A DNA stretch of 37,473 nt from Kosakonia oryziphila (GCF_900094795.1 NZ_FMBC01000045.1:1-37473); one strand, 5' to 3'. Positions 1 through 8,219 are shown, counted from the stretch's first letter. Notes: a model not told the origin generated them from the sequence alone. Numbers and translations are program-made.

Positions 1-320
1 TAATGGTCCGGAATTTATCTCACTTGCACTGGCTGAATGGGCAGAGCAACATGCAGTAAAACTGGAGTTTATCCAGCCGGGTAAGCCGACGCAGAACGCT
101 TTTATTGAGCGCTTTAACCGAACATACCGTACAGAAATACTCGATTTTTATCTGTTCAGAACGCTGAATGAAGTGCGGGAAATCACGGAAAGATGGGTGT
201 CAGAATATAACTGTGAACGCCCTCATGAATCACTGAACAATATGACGCCGGAGGAGTATCGACAGCACCATTATTTGGCCGGGATCTCAAAAAATGCATG
301 GAACTAAAACGGGTCTATTT
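1..320 (+). mobile_element. IS3-family insertion sequence, right-hand end (truncated by window edge)
   Basis: The stretch holds the last third of a DDE transposase reading to the right, followed by a few bases that should include the right terminal inverted repeat. The left end lies outside the window, so neither the repeat pair nor a target duplication can be defined. The right border is placed at about 320 only because the transposase stops at 307 and IS3-family elements normally end within a few tens of bases of that stop. The exact IS name is not recognised. Confidence 0.7.
2..307 (+). CDS. IS3-family transposase OrfB, C-terminal part (rve/DDE integrase domain), partial
   Basis: This frame is open from the window edge and ends with TAA at 305-307, giving 101 residues of the catalytic-core C-terminus. 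Visible features are the start NGPEFIS, which in this family directly follows the second catalytic Asp (the D codon would straddle the edge), and QNAFIERFNRTYR, which carries the catalytic Glu of the DDE triad. After these comes the usual tail with YNCERPHESLNNMTPEEYR. The family copies and pastes the element through a figure-eight/circle intermediate, with OrfA-OrfB made by -1 frameshifting. The 5' two-thirds, including the first Asp, is outside the window, so intactness cannot be judged. Assignment to the IS3 family is firm; the subgroup is not. Confidence 0.88.
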   Translation, partial: NGPEFISLALAEWAEQHAVKLEFIQPGKPTQNAFIERFNRTYRTEILDFYLFRTLNEVREITERWVSEYNCERPHESLNNMTPEEYRQHHYLAGISKNAWN

Positions 321-453
321 ACAGTGGCAAGGCTTTCAGGCTGGTTTCCACTATTCGCGAATTTGGTCGGGGTGTTGGTGCTGGTATTGGGGTACTCTGG
401 GGAGGTATAGGCCACCAGCTTAAACCAGTGGCCTTTATGCAAAAAGAGGGGGG
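308..453. other. Short non-annotated stretch between IS end and DUF943 gene
   Basis: 146 bp between the IS3 transposase stop and the 3' end of the DUF943 gene. Translation to the right gives a short hydrophobic run (WFPLFANLVGVLVLVLGYSG, about 338-397) before a stop, and the other plus frames are also open for about 100 bp. This could be the tail of a gene interrupted by the IS, but nothing is recognised, and the first bases may still belong to the IS end. Confidence 0.35.
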
Positions 454-921
454 CTATTTGTATTTGACCTTGGTCATTTCACCATTATTTTCCATTAGAT
501 ATATAGCATCGCTTACAGTGAAAAATGTATCACCATTATTAACGGTTTCAACGGAAAACACTCGATTTTTATCAATGCAATTTTCTTTTACTTTCATATC
601 AGAAAAACATAGCCTGTCATACTTCCCCTCTTCTTTATATCCGTCCCCAAATAACCAGAAGGTAATATAAAAAGAACCATCAGAATCAGTTTTAAGGGCA
701 GCATATTTATCTTTTAACATATCTTTGTTTTTTAGCCACCAATTAATTTTCCCTTTATCAGTTGGAGGAAAATTGGTAACTAGAACATCACTAAAACCAC
801 TACTCCTGTGATGAATAGCAACAATTTCAACTGGACGCAGAGACAACCAAAGCCAGTAAGCGAGCAGTACACACCCGGCTACGGCGAGCACCATAATGGT
901 TTTTTTATTTTTCACTCTCAT
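454..921 (-). CDS. DUF943 family membrane-anchored protein
   Basis: 155 residues. The N-terminus MRVKNKKTIMVLAVAGCVLLAYWLW is a basic patch followed by one hydrophobic segment (about residues 9-27), predicting an inner-membrane anchor or uncleaved signal with the rest in the periplasm. The family is recognised from VEIVAIHH, the TDKGKINWWLKNKDMLKDKY block (about 53-72), FGDGYKEE and the DRLCFSDMKVKENCIDKN block with two Cys. Function is unknown. From general knowledge, DUF943 genes occur in tandem arrays in enterobacterial accessory loci, often beside DUF3289. The ATG overlaps the stop of the upstream DUF3289 gene by 4 bp (ATGA), so the two are translationally coupled. An immunity-like role for the small membrane partner is inference only. 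Confidence 0.8.
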   Translation of the reverse strand: MRVKNKKTIMVLAVAGCVLLAYWLWLSLRPVEIVAIHHRSSGFSDVLVTNFPPTDKGKINWWLKNKDMLKDKYAALKTDSDGSFYITFWLFGDGYKEEGKYDRLCFSDMKVKENCIDKNRVFSVETVNNGDTFFTVSDAIYLMENNGEMTKVKYK

Positions 922-1757
922 TTGCGGGTTCCTGTGATTTCAATGGTGGCTTCCATGTTGGTCATAAAGGGCTTAAAACCAAACTGGCTGTAACGCTGGA
1001 GCACAAACCAGATGCGGAAAAACCGGAACTGATTAAACTTAACATTTGATATGTCGTCGCTATCCAGCCCAAAGTGATCCTGGACTTTGTAATGAATAAC
1101 GGCACGAAAACTATCATTATCAATGTTTAGCGATTTAATTGTGATATGTGTCGCCCAGGTATCATGTACGGTTATTCCCATACCGTTGAGGTTATCCTGA
1201 AAGCGGTCAAACTTGGGTAGCTTCCCCCCAAGAATGATTTCTCTCAATTTATCTTTTTCTTTTGCCGGATAATATTTATTCCTCCAGTCACTTTTTGTAC
1301 TAAAGGCTCTTTCTAGCAGTATGCGCGTACTATTTTCAGGTGAATTATCATTCAGAATATGTTCCCTCAATGCCCTGTCCAGCAGCATATGCCGGAACGG
1401 TGCGCCGTTGGCCGTCTGCATGTGAGTGATCATCTGAGCTATGAGCGGCTTGTAAGGGCCATACAGCGCAAAGGTGCGGGATAAGTCCCGGAATTCGTCA
1501 AAGAGAATAGAGGCGCACTGCTGCCGGGTGATTTTCTCCCCTTCGCCGCGTGAGCCATGAAACATCGATTGTGGCTGGCTGAACGGGGTGATTTTCGTCA
1601 GCGTGTATGGGTTCACCCTGGTGGAAACATCCACCAGATGAAAATGCTCTTTAAGCTGGCTTTCGAACAGGTCGCCGCACCGCATATCGCTGGCGTGGTA
1701 GTCGTCCATCCATTTTCGAGTTTTAAATATCGTGCAGGGAAACTGGAGCGCTGGCAT
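918..1757 (-). CDS. DUF3289 (YPO3983-like) family protein
   Basis: 279 residues, apparently full length. Recognised from the N-terminal MDDYHASDMRCGDL block (about 17-30), VNPYTLTKIT, the middle RQQCASILFDEFRDLSRTF, and the strongly conserved C-terminal half: LPKFDRFQDNLNGMGI, VHDTWATHITIKSL, YKVQDHFGLD and FNQFRFFRIWFVLQRYSQFG. No signal peptide or transmembrane segment is seen. The start at 1757 is supported by GAGGAA about 8 bases upstream. It is the first gene of a two-gene unit with DUF943, with overlapping stop and start. The biochemical role is unknown. The conserved C-terminus and its small membrane-anchored partner look like a contact-dependent effector/accessory arrangement, but no catalytic motif can be named. 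Confidence 0.8.
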   Translation of the reverse strand: MPALQFPCTIFKTRKWMDDYHASDMRCGDLFESQLKEHFHLVDVSTRVNPYTLTKITPFSQPQSMFHGSRGEGEKITRQQCASILFDEFRDLSRTFALYGPYKPLIAQMITHMQTANGAPFRHMLLDRALREHILNDNSPENSTRILLERAFSTKSDWRNKYYPAKEKDKLREIILGGKLPKFDRFQDNLNGMGITVHDTWATHITIKSLNIDNDSFRAVIHYKVQDHFGLDSDDISNVKFNQFRFFRIWFVLQRYSQFGFKPFMTNMEATIEITGTRK

Positions 1758-1801
1758 AAATTACATTCCTCGTAGTGATAGTCCATGCTGCCTTAGCGCC
1801 G

Positions 1802-1990
1802 CTAATCATAGTCAGAGCCTTGCCATGGTGTAAATATTTCCTGTTTTATACCGCGAGAATTCGGATTAGTGCCGTTGCATACCTTGCGATCCAGAGTAGA
1901 AAGGCTCATACCCAGCATTTCAGCCAAACGATAGCGGCGGATGTAGCCGGTTGTAGGAATTGCGGATTGTGTGGAGGGTTGGTTTTTCAT
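1802..1990 (-). CDS. AlpA-like HTH regulator with replaced C-terminus
   Basis: 62 residues when started at ATG 1990. That start is preferred over the upstream ATG at 2065 because AGAGGT sits about 10 bases before it. Residues 14-40 (TGYIRRYRLAEMLGMSLSTL and following) are the MerR-like winged-helix DNA-binding segment of AlpA/prophage CP4-57 regulators, which in P4-type islands activate integrase or excision. After NPNSR the family pattern breaks: the remaining residues (GIKQEIFTPWQGSDYD) lack the usual tail of the family. This suggests a recombination junction or frame change near 1850, so the protein may not fold normally. It is co-oriented with the ruined integrase upstream. Confidence 0.65.
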   Translation of the reverse strand: MKNQPSTQSAIPTTGYIRRYRLAEMLGMSLSTLDRKVCNGTNPNSRGIKQEIFTPWQGSDYD

Positions 1991-2061
1991 ATGCCCCGTT
2001 ACCTCTTGCTGGTGGTTGATGATTCGTAACGGGGTAATGATTGACGGAATACAACTGGAAA

Positions 2062-2685
2062 TCATCGCAGCGAAAAATGAGTTTTCGTTGCGAGATTAAC
2101 CAATTGATTTATAACTTTTATTAGCCATAGAAAATAATCATCAATGCTTCTCGTACTTAGTGAACTGCGCCTATCTGCCATTTCGTTTTTGAGTGCATCC
2201 TGTGTCCACCGCTTCCCTTTCGACGGCGTATTTTTTAAGGCATCCAACATTGAACCTATAACCTCAAGGCAACCATCCAAGGTTACGGTTACATCTTCAT
2301 CAGCCTCTTCAATTTGACTATTTTCAAATGCTTCAATATTTTCCCTACGAAATACAAATTCAACCTCTCTTAATCCATCCGCAGGATAAAATGCCGTATT
2401 ATAATTATTTTCATCAATAAATTCATTTTGTGCCTTATCAAACAAACCACTTTTAACACCAAAATCAACTTTCCATTCAATATTATCATCATTAAACGGT
2501 TCAATAATATGGATAAACCCATCCTTATAATTAAGGAATGGCCCCTCCAGGCAAATAAACGTAGCGGGTTCTCTTCCCTGTAATATTGAGCAAAGGTATA
2601 ACACATCAAGACGCTCGGCACCTATCATAGGTAAGTCGTACACCCCTGCGCTTAATTTAAAAACACTACCATACTTCTTGAACAT
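2062..2685 (-). CDS. Unrecognised protein, probably 5'-truncated by fusion to integrase remnant
   Basis: The frame is open from 2721, but its first codons (2721-2685) overlap out of frame the last recognisable integrase residues, so the native N-terminus seems lost at a junction near 2681-2685. No convincing ribosome site precedes any ATG (candidates 2721, 2685 and 2628). Downstream of the junction lie about 200 residues without a recognised domain: an acidic stretch (QIEEADEDVTV) and a C-terminal block with KGKRWTQDALKNEMADR and SIDDYFLWLIKVINQL that looks like a small helical domain. Base composition is AT-richer than the der side, in keeping with an acquired gene. It could be a degraded phage or island cargo gene; no function is proposed. 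Confidence 0.45.
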   Translation of the reverse strand: MFKKYGSVFKLSAGVYDLPMIGAERLDVLYLCSILQGREPATFICLEGPFLNYKDGFIHIIEPFNDDNIEWKVDFGVKSGLFDKAQNEFIDENNYNTAFYPADGLREVEFVFRRENIEAFENSQIEEADEDVTVTLDGCLEVIGSMLDALKNTPSKGKRWTQDALKNEMADRRSSLSTRSIDDYFLWLIKVINQLVNLATKTHFSLR

Positions 2686-3167
2686 CTTGGAGAACGCTAT
2701 CAACATGGCGGGGGCGTACATCTTCGACGTTCATCTTACCGATAAGAGCGACAATGTTTTTTTGCAGGCTGCTGCGGAATAACTCCGGGTGTTTGTATGT
2801 GGTTTCAATCTGACGGGTGTAATACTCAGCAGCCAGTTGTGAAACACTAATAGCATTCCTCTCAGCCTCCATCTTTGCGATGGCCTCAGCTTTGCGCTCC
2901 TACTTCTCTCCGGCCACGTCATAGCCCAACACGACACGAGCAGATAGCACCTTCGTCATTTCCCGCGCTTTGGCTAGCGTGATATCTGAATAGGAGTCAA
3001 TCATCATCGTTCTGGACTTCCCAGCCAATTTGTATCGATAGCGCCAAAAAGGGGGTTTTATCCTCTTTGCGAAAACGCAGGTAAAGCCCGTCTCCGTCAG
3101 CGCGGCCTTCGAATCGCTCACCGCTTTTAATTCATGCGCGGATCTGCATATCAGTTAATTTTGGCAT
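2681..3167 (-). pseudogene. P4-type tyrosine integrase, N-terminal remnant with three lesions
   Basis: Translation from ATG 3167 begins MPKLTDMQIRA, then meets TGA at 3134-3132 where the family has Trp. It continues in the same frame through SGERFEGRADGDGLYLRFRK. Near the A/G run at 3046-3055 one extra base shifts the frame, after which FWRYRYKLAGKSRTMMID and ITLAKAREMTK (the DUF4102 arm-binding domain) read on. An in-frame TAG lies at 2902-2900, and the core-binding domain (LAAEYYTRQIET, VRPRHVDSVLQDV) follows to about 2681, where similarity stops. The entire catalytic domain (R-H-R-Y) is missing. This is therefore a dead integrase, leaving the scar of an element that sits directly beside der. 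The family normally targets tRNA-like sites, but none is visible here. Confidence 0.88.
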
Positions 3168-3235
3168 GTGCAAATACCTGAAAATATTGCGTTAGTTCCT
3201 TGGGCACACATTTCCGCGTACCCAAAATTCAGCCA

Positions 3236-3286
3236 CTGTGTACACAAAATCACGCCATTTCGGATTAGGTACACCCCTGTGTACAC
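3236..3286. repeat. Direct repeats CTGTGTACAC upstream of the integrase remnant
   Basis: The 10-mer CTGTGTACAC, containing the palindrome GTGTACAC, occurs at 3236-3245 and 3277-3286, with a partial copy GGTACACC at 3268-3275. The copies lie 70-120 bp upstream of the integrase start, where P4-like integrases often have arm-type sites or autoregulatory operators. Assignment to either role is inference. Confidence 0.5.
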
Positions 3287-3331
3287 GCTAATCATGCACT
3301 TTGCTGATTCTTTATCATAGTTCTTGATATG

Positions 3332-3357
3332 AAAAAAGCCCGACATAATGCGGGCTT
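3332..3357 (-). terminator. Rho-independent terminator downstream of der
   Basis: On the minus strand the stem AGCCCG/CGGGCT (3337-3342 with 3351-3356) has an 8-base loop and is followed by a run of T residues (3332-3336 region). It lies about 38 bp after the der stop and would end the rodZ-to-der transcript before the island remnant. Confidence 0.8.
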
Positions 3358-3394
3358 CAGGATTTTTTGACAGCAGATGATTTTCAGTGAATCG

Positions 3395-4870
3395 TCATTT
3401 GCTTTTCTTAATGTGTTTAATCAGGCGCTTACGCTTACGCAGCTGGTTTGGCGTGAGGGTGTTGCGCTTATCCGCAAACGGGTTCTCCCCTTCCTTGAAC
3501 TGAATACGGATCGGCGTCCCCATTACATCCAGCGATTTGCGGAAATAGTTCATTAGATAGCGTTTGTAGGAATCCGGCAGGTCTTTCACCTGGTTGCCGT
3601 GGATCACCACAATCGGCGGGTTATAACCACCAGCGTGGGCATATTTCAGCTTCACGCGGCGACCACGCACCAGCGGCGGCTGATGATCTTCCGCCGCCAT
3701 ATTCATAATACGGGTCAACAGTGCGGTGCTGACACGGCGGGTAGAGCTGTCATAGGCTTCGCGTACGGATTCGAACAGGTTGCCAACGCCGCTGCCGTGC
3801 AGCGCAGAGATAAAATGCACGCGGGCAAAGTCGATAAAGCCGAGGCGATAATCCAGCGTCTCTTTCACCTGTTCTTTCACTTCCTGGCTCAGACCGTCCC
3901 ACTTGTTGACGACAATCACCAACGAGCGACCGCTGTTGAGGATAAAGCCCAGCAGCGACAGATCCTGGTCGGAGATACCTTCGCGGGCATCAATCACCAG
4001 CAATACGACGTTGGCGTCTTCAATCGCTTGCAGGGTTTTGATAACGGAGAATTTCTCCACCACATCAGTGATTTTTCCGCGCTTACGCACACCGGCTGTG
4101 TCGATAAGTATGTACTCACGTTCATCGCGCTGCATCGGAATGTAGATACTGTCACGCGTGGTGCCCGGCATGTCGTAAACTACCACACGGTCTTCGCCGA
4201 GGATGCGGTTAGTGAGTGTGGATTTACCGACGTTCGGGCGACCGACAATCGCCAGTTTGATCGGCAGATCCTGCGGGTTAAATTCCTCTTCCGGCTCTTC
4301 TTCTTCACCATTTTCACCGGCTTCGAACTGCGCCCAGCATTCGGCGTCTTCATCCACCTCTTCCGGCGGATTCAGTTCGTCCATCCACGGCATCAGCACG
4401 TGTTCCAGCAGGCTGGTGACACCGCGCCCGTGAGAAGCAGCGATAGCATAAATCTCACCCAAACCCAGCGCGTAGAAATCCGCCGTTGCCTGATCCGGAT
4501 CCAAACCGTCTGTTTTGTTAGCAACAAGGAAAGTCGGTTTTTCGCGTGAACGCAGGTGCTTAGCAATAGCCGTATCCGCTGGCATCAGACCCGCACGGGC
4601 ATCAACCATAAACAGCACCACATCGGCTTCTTCAATCGCCAGCAGCGACTGTTCCGCCATGCGCGTTTCCACGCCATCTTCAGTGCCATCAATACCGCCG
4701 GTATCTATACAGATAAATTCGCGGCCTTCTACTTCAGCACGACCGTACTTACGGTCACGAGTCAGACCCGGGAAATCGGCCACCAGCGCATCACGGGTGC
4801 GTGTTAAGCGGTTAAATAACGTGGATTTTCCAACGTTAGGGCGCCCGACAAGCGCGACCACAGGTACCAT
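3395..4870 (-). CDS. der: Ribosome-assembly GTPase Der (EngA)
   Basis: 491 residues, the usual length. It has two tandem Era-like GTPase domains, each with a P-loop GRPNVGKST (residues 9-17 and about 210-218), a DxxG motif (DTGG; DTAG) and an NKxD motif (NKTD; NKWD). An acidic linker rich in EEEE separates them, and a KH-like C-terminal domain ends in a basic tail ([14 protein letters not shown]). Der binds the 50S subunit and is essential for late large-subunit maturation. The start is the ATG giving [10 protein letters not shown]. It is the last gene of the co-directional block after bamB, separated from it by a 120-bp gap that contains a terminator-like hairpin. Identification is certain; nothing is odd. 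Confidence 0.99.
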   Translation of the reverse strand: MVPVVALVGRPNVGKSTLFNRLTRTRDALVADFPGLTRDRKYGRAEVEGREFICIDTGGIDGTEDGVETRMAEQSLLAIEEADVVLFMVDARAGLMPADTAIAKHLRSREKPTFLVANKTDGLDPDQATADFYALGLGEIYAIAASHGRGVTSLLEHVLMPWMDELNPPEEVDEDAECWAQFEAGENGEEEEPEEEFNPQDLPIKLAIVGRPNVGKSTLTNRILGEDRVVVYDMPGTTRDSIYIPMQRDEREYILIDTAGVRKRGKITDVVEKFSVIKTLQAIEDANVVLLVIDAREGISDQDLSLLGFILNSGRSLVIVVNKWDGLSQEVKEQVKETLDYRLGFIDFARVHFISALHGSGVGNLFESVREAYDSSTRRVSTALLTRIMNMAAEDHQPPLVRGRRVKLKYAHAGGYNPPIVVIHGNQVKDLPDSYKRYLMNYFRKSLDVMGTPIRIQFKEGENPFADKRNTLTPNQLRKRKRLIKHIKKSK

Positions 4871-4938
4871 GTTTAAAGCCTCATTACAGAAAATTCATTA
4901 GCAAAACGGCGCAATTTACGCGGCGTTTTAAAAACAGG

Positions 4939-4967
4939 AAAACGGCTCCTGCAACAGGAACCGTTTT
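4939..4967 (-). terminator. Terminator-like hairpin between bamB and der
   Basis: On the minus strand a 13-bp stem (4955-4967 with 4939-4951, one G-U pair, loop of 3) is followed by a T-rich tail. It sits about 24 bp after the bamB stop and could be a partial attenuator, setting lower der expression from the upstream promoters. Confidence 0.65.
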
Positions 4968-4990
4968 CAGGAACGACAATCTCAGCGTAG

Positions 4991-6169
4991 TTAGCGCGAG
5001 AGTGCGTACAGCGTGCCGTCTTTCGCCTGGATCAGCAGCTTGCCGCCAGCAACGACTGGATCGGTCAGGAAACCTGAGCTATCGACTTTCTGCTGCGCAA
5101 CGAAACGCCCGTCTTCAACGTTGATCCAGTGAATATAACCTTCACTATCGCCTGTCACGATATAACCATTATACAACGCCGGAGCGGTAAGGTTACGGTG
5201 CAGCAGATCGCTTTGCGTCCACAGGGTCACACCACCATCGGTGGTCAGCGCCAGAACGCGGTCATTCTGATCGATGAGATAGATGCGATTACCGTCAACA
5301 ACGAAGTCGTTCACTGAGCCCAGCTCACGTTTCCACATGATCTGGCCGCTGCGCAGATCCAGCGCCGCCAGGTTGCCATTGTAAGCCAGTGCGTAAACGA
5401 TGTTATCAACCACAACCGGCGTGGTATCTACATCGCTCAGGCGATCGATTTCGGTCGGGCCGTTCGCCTGGGAGATACGCTGCTGCCAAATCATCTGACC
5501 CTGCTGCATCAGTACCGCACTCACACGGCCGTTATCACCGCCGACAATCGCGGCGCCAAAGGCGGTGGTCGGTGCAGATTCACCGCGCAGAGAGAGCGCC
5601 GGCATATCCAGGTTGACCGTCCATTTTACCGCGCCGTCGCTTTCATTCAGCGCCTGCAACTGGCCATTACTGGTATGAATCAGTACCAGGCCATCGCTCA
5701 CAACCGGGCGGGAAAGCGCTTCACCAGCAACTTTCGCCTGCCATACCTGCGTACCATCGCTGGTATTCAGGGCATAAACCTGTGCTTTCTCAGTACCTAC
5801 GTACACATGGCCGCCAGAAACGGTGACACCGCCGGAAAGCAGCGCAGCGCGCGTGGAGAACCAGCCGTCTTTCTCTGCCAGATTGACCGACCAGATTTCA
5901 TGGCCGTCTTCAATGCTGACCGCTTTCACTACGCCGTGGCGATCGGCAGCATACACAACGCCGTCAGCAAATGCCGGGTGCAGGTTAGAATAGAAATCGC
6001 CGATACCGTTGCCAACGGAAGTGTGCCACGCGGTTGTCGGGGTAAACTGATTTTGAACCACCGGCAGCGGGGACATTTTGACAACATCTTCTTCGCTATT
6101 GAACAGGGAACAGCCGCTCAATAACGTCACGGAAAGCAGCCCAGGCAGAAGTAATTTACGCAATTGCAT
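4991..6169 (-). CDS. bamB: Outer-membrane assembly lipoprotein BamB
   Basis: 392 residues. A type II signal peptide ends in the lipobox LSGC (Cys at about residue 20), with Ser after the Cys, so it is sorted to the inner leaflet of the outer membrane. The mature part is an eight-bladed beta-propeller of PQQ/WD-like repeats, visible as repeated ALN..DG..VW and ALDLRSGQIMWK-type blades. BamB binds the BamA POTRA domains and speeds beta-barrel insertion. It lies 10 bp downstream of yfgM, in the operon order conserved in enterobacteria. Normal length, no damage seen. Confidence 0.98.
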   Translation of the reverse strand: MQLRKLLLPGLLSVTLLSGCSLFNSEEDVVKMSPLPVVQNQFTPTTAWHTSVGNGIGDFYSNLHPAFADGVVYAADRHGVVKAVSIEDGHEIWSVNLAEKDGWFSTRAALLSGGVTVSGGHVYVGTEKAQVYALNTSDGTQVWQAKVAGEALSRPVVSDGLVLIHTSNGQLQALNESDGAVKWTVNLDMPALSLRGESAPTTAFGAAIVGGDNGRVSAVLMQQGQMIWQQRISQANGPTEIDRLSDVDTTPVVVDNIVYALAYNGNLAALDLRSGQIMWKRELGSVNDFVVDGNRIYLIDQNDRVLALTTDGGVTLWTQSDLLHRNLTAPALYNGYIVTGDSEGYIHWINVEDGRFVAQQKVDSSGFLTDPVVAGGKLLIQAKDGTLYALSR

Positions 6170-6179
6170 CGGGTCCCTC

Positions 6180-6800
6180 TTAGATGGACAAATTATTAAT
6201 TTTCATCTGCATCATTTCGCTAAGCGCAGGAGAAGCATTGTTTTTAATGCCATTTTCCCATGCGGTACGCGCACCTTGTTTGTCGCCTTTGCTCAGCAGC
6301 GCTTCACCGCGCAGATCGGCAACAATTGCCGACCAGCTTTCGCCTTTAACGGCATCCAGCGTTTTGAGCGCAGCGTCTTGCTGCTTCTGCTGTACCTGAA
6401 CACGCGCCAGACGGACGTTGATCATCGATTGCAGATTTTCATCACTGGTCGCGGCAAGCCCCTGTTGCAATTGCGCGGCTGCTTTATCCAGTTCATTTTT
6501 TTCTACGTATTGCTGTGCCAGTTTCAGTGAAGCCAGCGCGCCATAAGTGTTTTTGTTGTCAGCGGCGAATTTCTCCGCTGCGGTAAACGACTCTGGCTTA
6601 TCAGCCTGAAGCGCGGAAATCGCGTTTTCATAGGCCAGCGATGAAGCTCTCGCCGTATCTGCCTGATGGCCGTTCCAGTAACGCCAGCCCATCAGCGCAC
6701 CAATACCCAAAACAATCCCAACCGCCAGCGCCTTACCATTCTCAGCAAAGAAGCGCTTGATAGCGTCAACCTGGTCGTGTTCGTTCTCGTAAATTTCCAC
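6180..6800 (-). CDS. yfgM: YfgM, inner-membrane TPR-like periplasmic chaperone partner
   Basis: 206 residues from a GTG start at 6800, preceded by AAGGAGAAGG. A short cytosolic N-terminus (MEIYENEHDQVDAIKRFF) is followed by one transmembrane helix (about 24-42), then a periplasmic helical domain with tetratricopeptide-like repeats rich in Ala, Leu and Gln. In E. coli YfgM associates with the SecYEG translocon and the chaperone PpiD and affects RcsB-dependent stress signalling. It sits between hisS (36 bp upstream) and bamB (10 bp downstream). The sequence differs noticeably from K-12 as recalled, in line with a sister species. Confidence 0.96.
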   Translation of the reverse strand: MEIYENEHDQVDAIKRFFAENGKALAVGIVLGIGALMGWRYWNGHQADTARASSLAYENAISALQADKPESFTAAEKFAADNKNTYGALASLKLAQQYVEKNELDKAAAQLQQGLAATSDENLQSMINVRLARVQVQQKQQDAALKTLDAVKGESWSAIVADLRGEALLSKGDKQGARTAWENGIKNNASPALSEMMQMKINNLSI

Positions 6801-6836
6801 GCAGTCCTTCTCCTTAACGATAATTCACCGGCATGA

Positions 6837-8111
6837 TTAGCCCAGTAGTGCGCGCAAATGCGCTGCAACGCTATCCTGCGTTACCGTACTCTGTTCACCA
6901 GAGCGTAAATCCTTCACTACAACATTACCGTCGGCGATTTCAGACTCGCCGAGCACCAGTGCGACGCGAGCGCCCCACTTATCTGCACGGGCGAATTGCT
7001 TTTTGAAATTGCCGCCGCCGTGGTTCATCATCAGCCTCACGCCAGGTAGCGCATCGCGCACCTGTTCGCCCAACTGCATTGCAGCGGACTGCGTATTGGC
7101 ACCAGACGCCACCAGGTATATATCGACAACGGATTCTGCTTTAAATTCCGGATTAACTGCCTGAACCAACAAAACAAGTCGTTCAAGGCCCATCGCAAAG
7201 CCAACCGCCGGGGTCGCGCGACCGCCAAGTTGCTCAACCAGACCGTCATAACGGCCGCCTGCGCAGACGGTTCCCTGCGCGCCAAGGCTGGTTGTCACCC
7301 ATTCGAAAACGGTGCGGTTATAGTAGTCAAGACCGCGCACCAGACGCTGGTTAACGGTATACGCGATACCGGCATCATCAAGGAAAGCGCACAGCCCGGC
7401 GAAATGTTCGCGGGATTCGTCGTCGAGGTAATCACCCAGTTTCGGCGCGTCGTTCAACAGCGTCTGGATGTCCTGATTTTTAGTATCCAGCACGCGCAGC
7501 GGGTTGGTGTACATGCGGCGCAGGCAATCTTCGTCCAGCTTATCTTTATGCTGCTCAAGAAATGCGACCAACGCATCGCGGTACGTTGCACGCGCTTCCA
7601 GCGAACCAATAGAGTTGAGTTCAAGAGCAACGTGAGAGGCAATGCCCAACTCACGCCACCAGCGAGCGGTAAGCATAATCAGTTCCGCATCGATATCTGG
7701 CCCTTGCAGACCAAACACTTCGACACCTAACTGATGGAACTGGCGATAGCGCCCTTTCTGTGGACGCTCATAGCGGAACATCGGCCCGACGTACCACAAG
7801 CGCTGTTCCTGATTGTACAGAAGACCATGCTCGATGCCGGCGCGTACACAGCCCGCCGTACCTTCAGGACGCAGCGTCAGGCTATCGCCGTTGCGATCGT
7901 CAAAGGTATACATCTCTTTTTCAACCACGTCGGTCACTTCGCCGATCGCGCGTTTGAATAACGGGGTCTGCTCTACAATCGGCAAACGGATTTCACTGTA
8001 ACCATAGCTGCCGAGCACGTTTTTCAGGGTGCTTTCAATGCGCTGCCAGATGGCGGTTTCGCCAGGCAGATAATCGTTCATGCCGCGAATGGCTTGAATA
8101 TTCTTTGCCAC
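6837..8111 (-). CDS. hisS: Histidyl-tRNA synthetase
   Basis: 424 residues from the GTG at 8111 ([18 protein letters not shown]). The frame is open further upstream, but the family starts here and the length then matches exactly. It is a class II aminoacyl-tRNA synthetase with motif 2 ([18 protein letters not shown]), the histidine-specific loop [15 protein letters not shown] and motif 3 ([14 protein letters not shown]), followed by the C-terminal anticodon-binding alpha/beta domain. It charges tRNA-His in the cytosol as a homodimer. It is co-directional with ispG (108 bp upstream, with a small hairpin between) and yfgM. Confidence 0.99.
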   Translation of the reverse strand: MAKNIQAIRGMNDYLPGETAIWQRIESTLKNVLGSYGYSEIRLPIVEQTPLFKRAIGEVTDVVEKEMYTFDDRNGDSLTLRPEGTAGCVRAGIEHGLLYNQEQRLWYVGPMFRYERPQKGRYRQFHQLGVEVFGLQGPDIDAELIMLTARWWRELGIASHVALELNSIGSLEARATYRDALVAFLEQHKDKLDEDCLRRMYTNPLRVLDTKNQDIQTLLNDAPKLGDYLDDESREHFAGLCAFLDDAGIAYTVNQRLVRGLDYYNRTVFEWVTTSLGAQGTVCAGGRYDGLVEQLGGRATPAVGFAMGLERLVLLVQAVNPEFKAESVVDIYLVASGANTQSAAMQLGEQVRDALPGVRLMMNHGGGNFKKQFARADKWGARVALVLGESEIADGNVVVKDLRSGEQSTVTQDSVAAHLRALLG

Positions 8112-8193
8112 GTTTATTCTCTTTATGAATACAAAAAATGAACCCTCAGGGCAGCGACGAGTCAGGGCCGTGCCGGGCGGGTTCATCATACAC

Positions 8194-8212
8194 GGGAAGC
8201 CAGCCGCTTCCC
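8194..8212. other. Small intercistronic hairpin between ispG and hisS
   Basis: A perfect 7-bp stem GGGAAGC/GCTTCCC (8194-8200 with 8206-8212) with a 5-base loop lies a few bases after the ispG stop. It lacks a T-tract, so it is more likely an mRNA 3'-end stabiliser or processing element than a terminator. Confidence 0.45.
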
Positions 8213-8219
8213 AGCTACG

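Noticed and set aside
2062-3167. A novel defence system made of the unknown ORF plus integrase
   Set aside because: The integrase is dead, the ORF lacks its start and no nuclease, NTPase or toxin motif is visible.
3155-3346. 63-codon minus-strand frame upstream of the integrase
   Set aside because: It overlaps the der terminator and the integrase start, has no RBS and no family-like text.
3599-4549. 316-codon plus-strand frame inside der
   Set aside because: It is the shadow of the der coding sequence on the other strand, with no ribosome site and no recognisable protein text.
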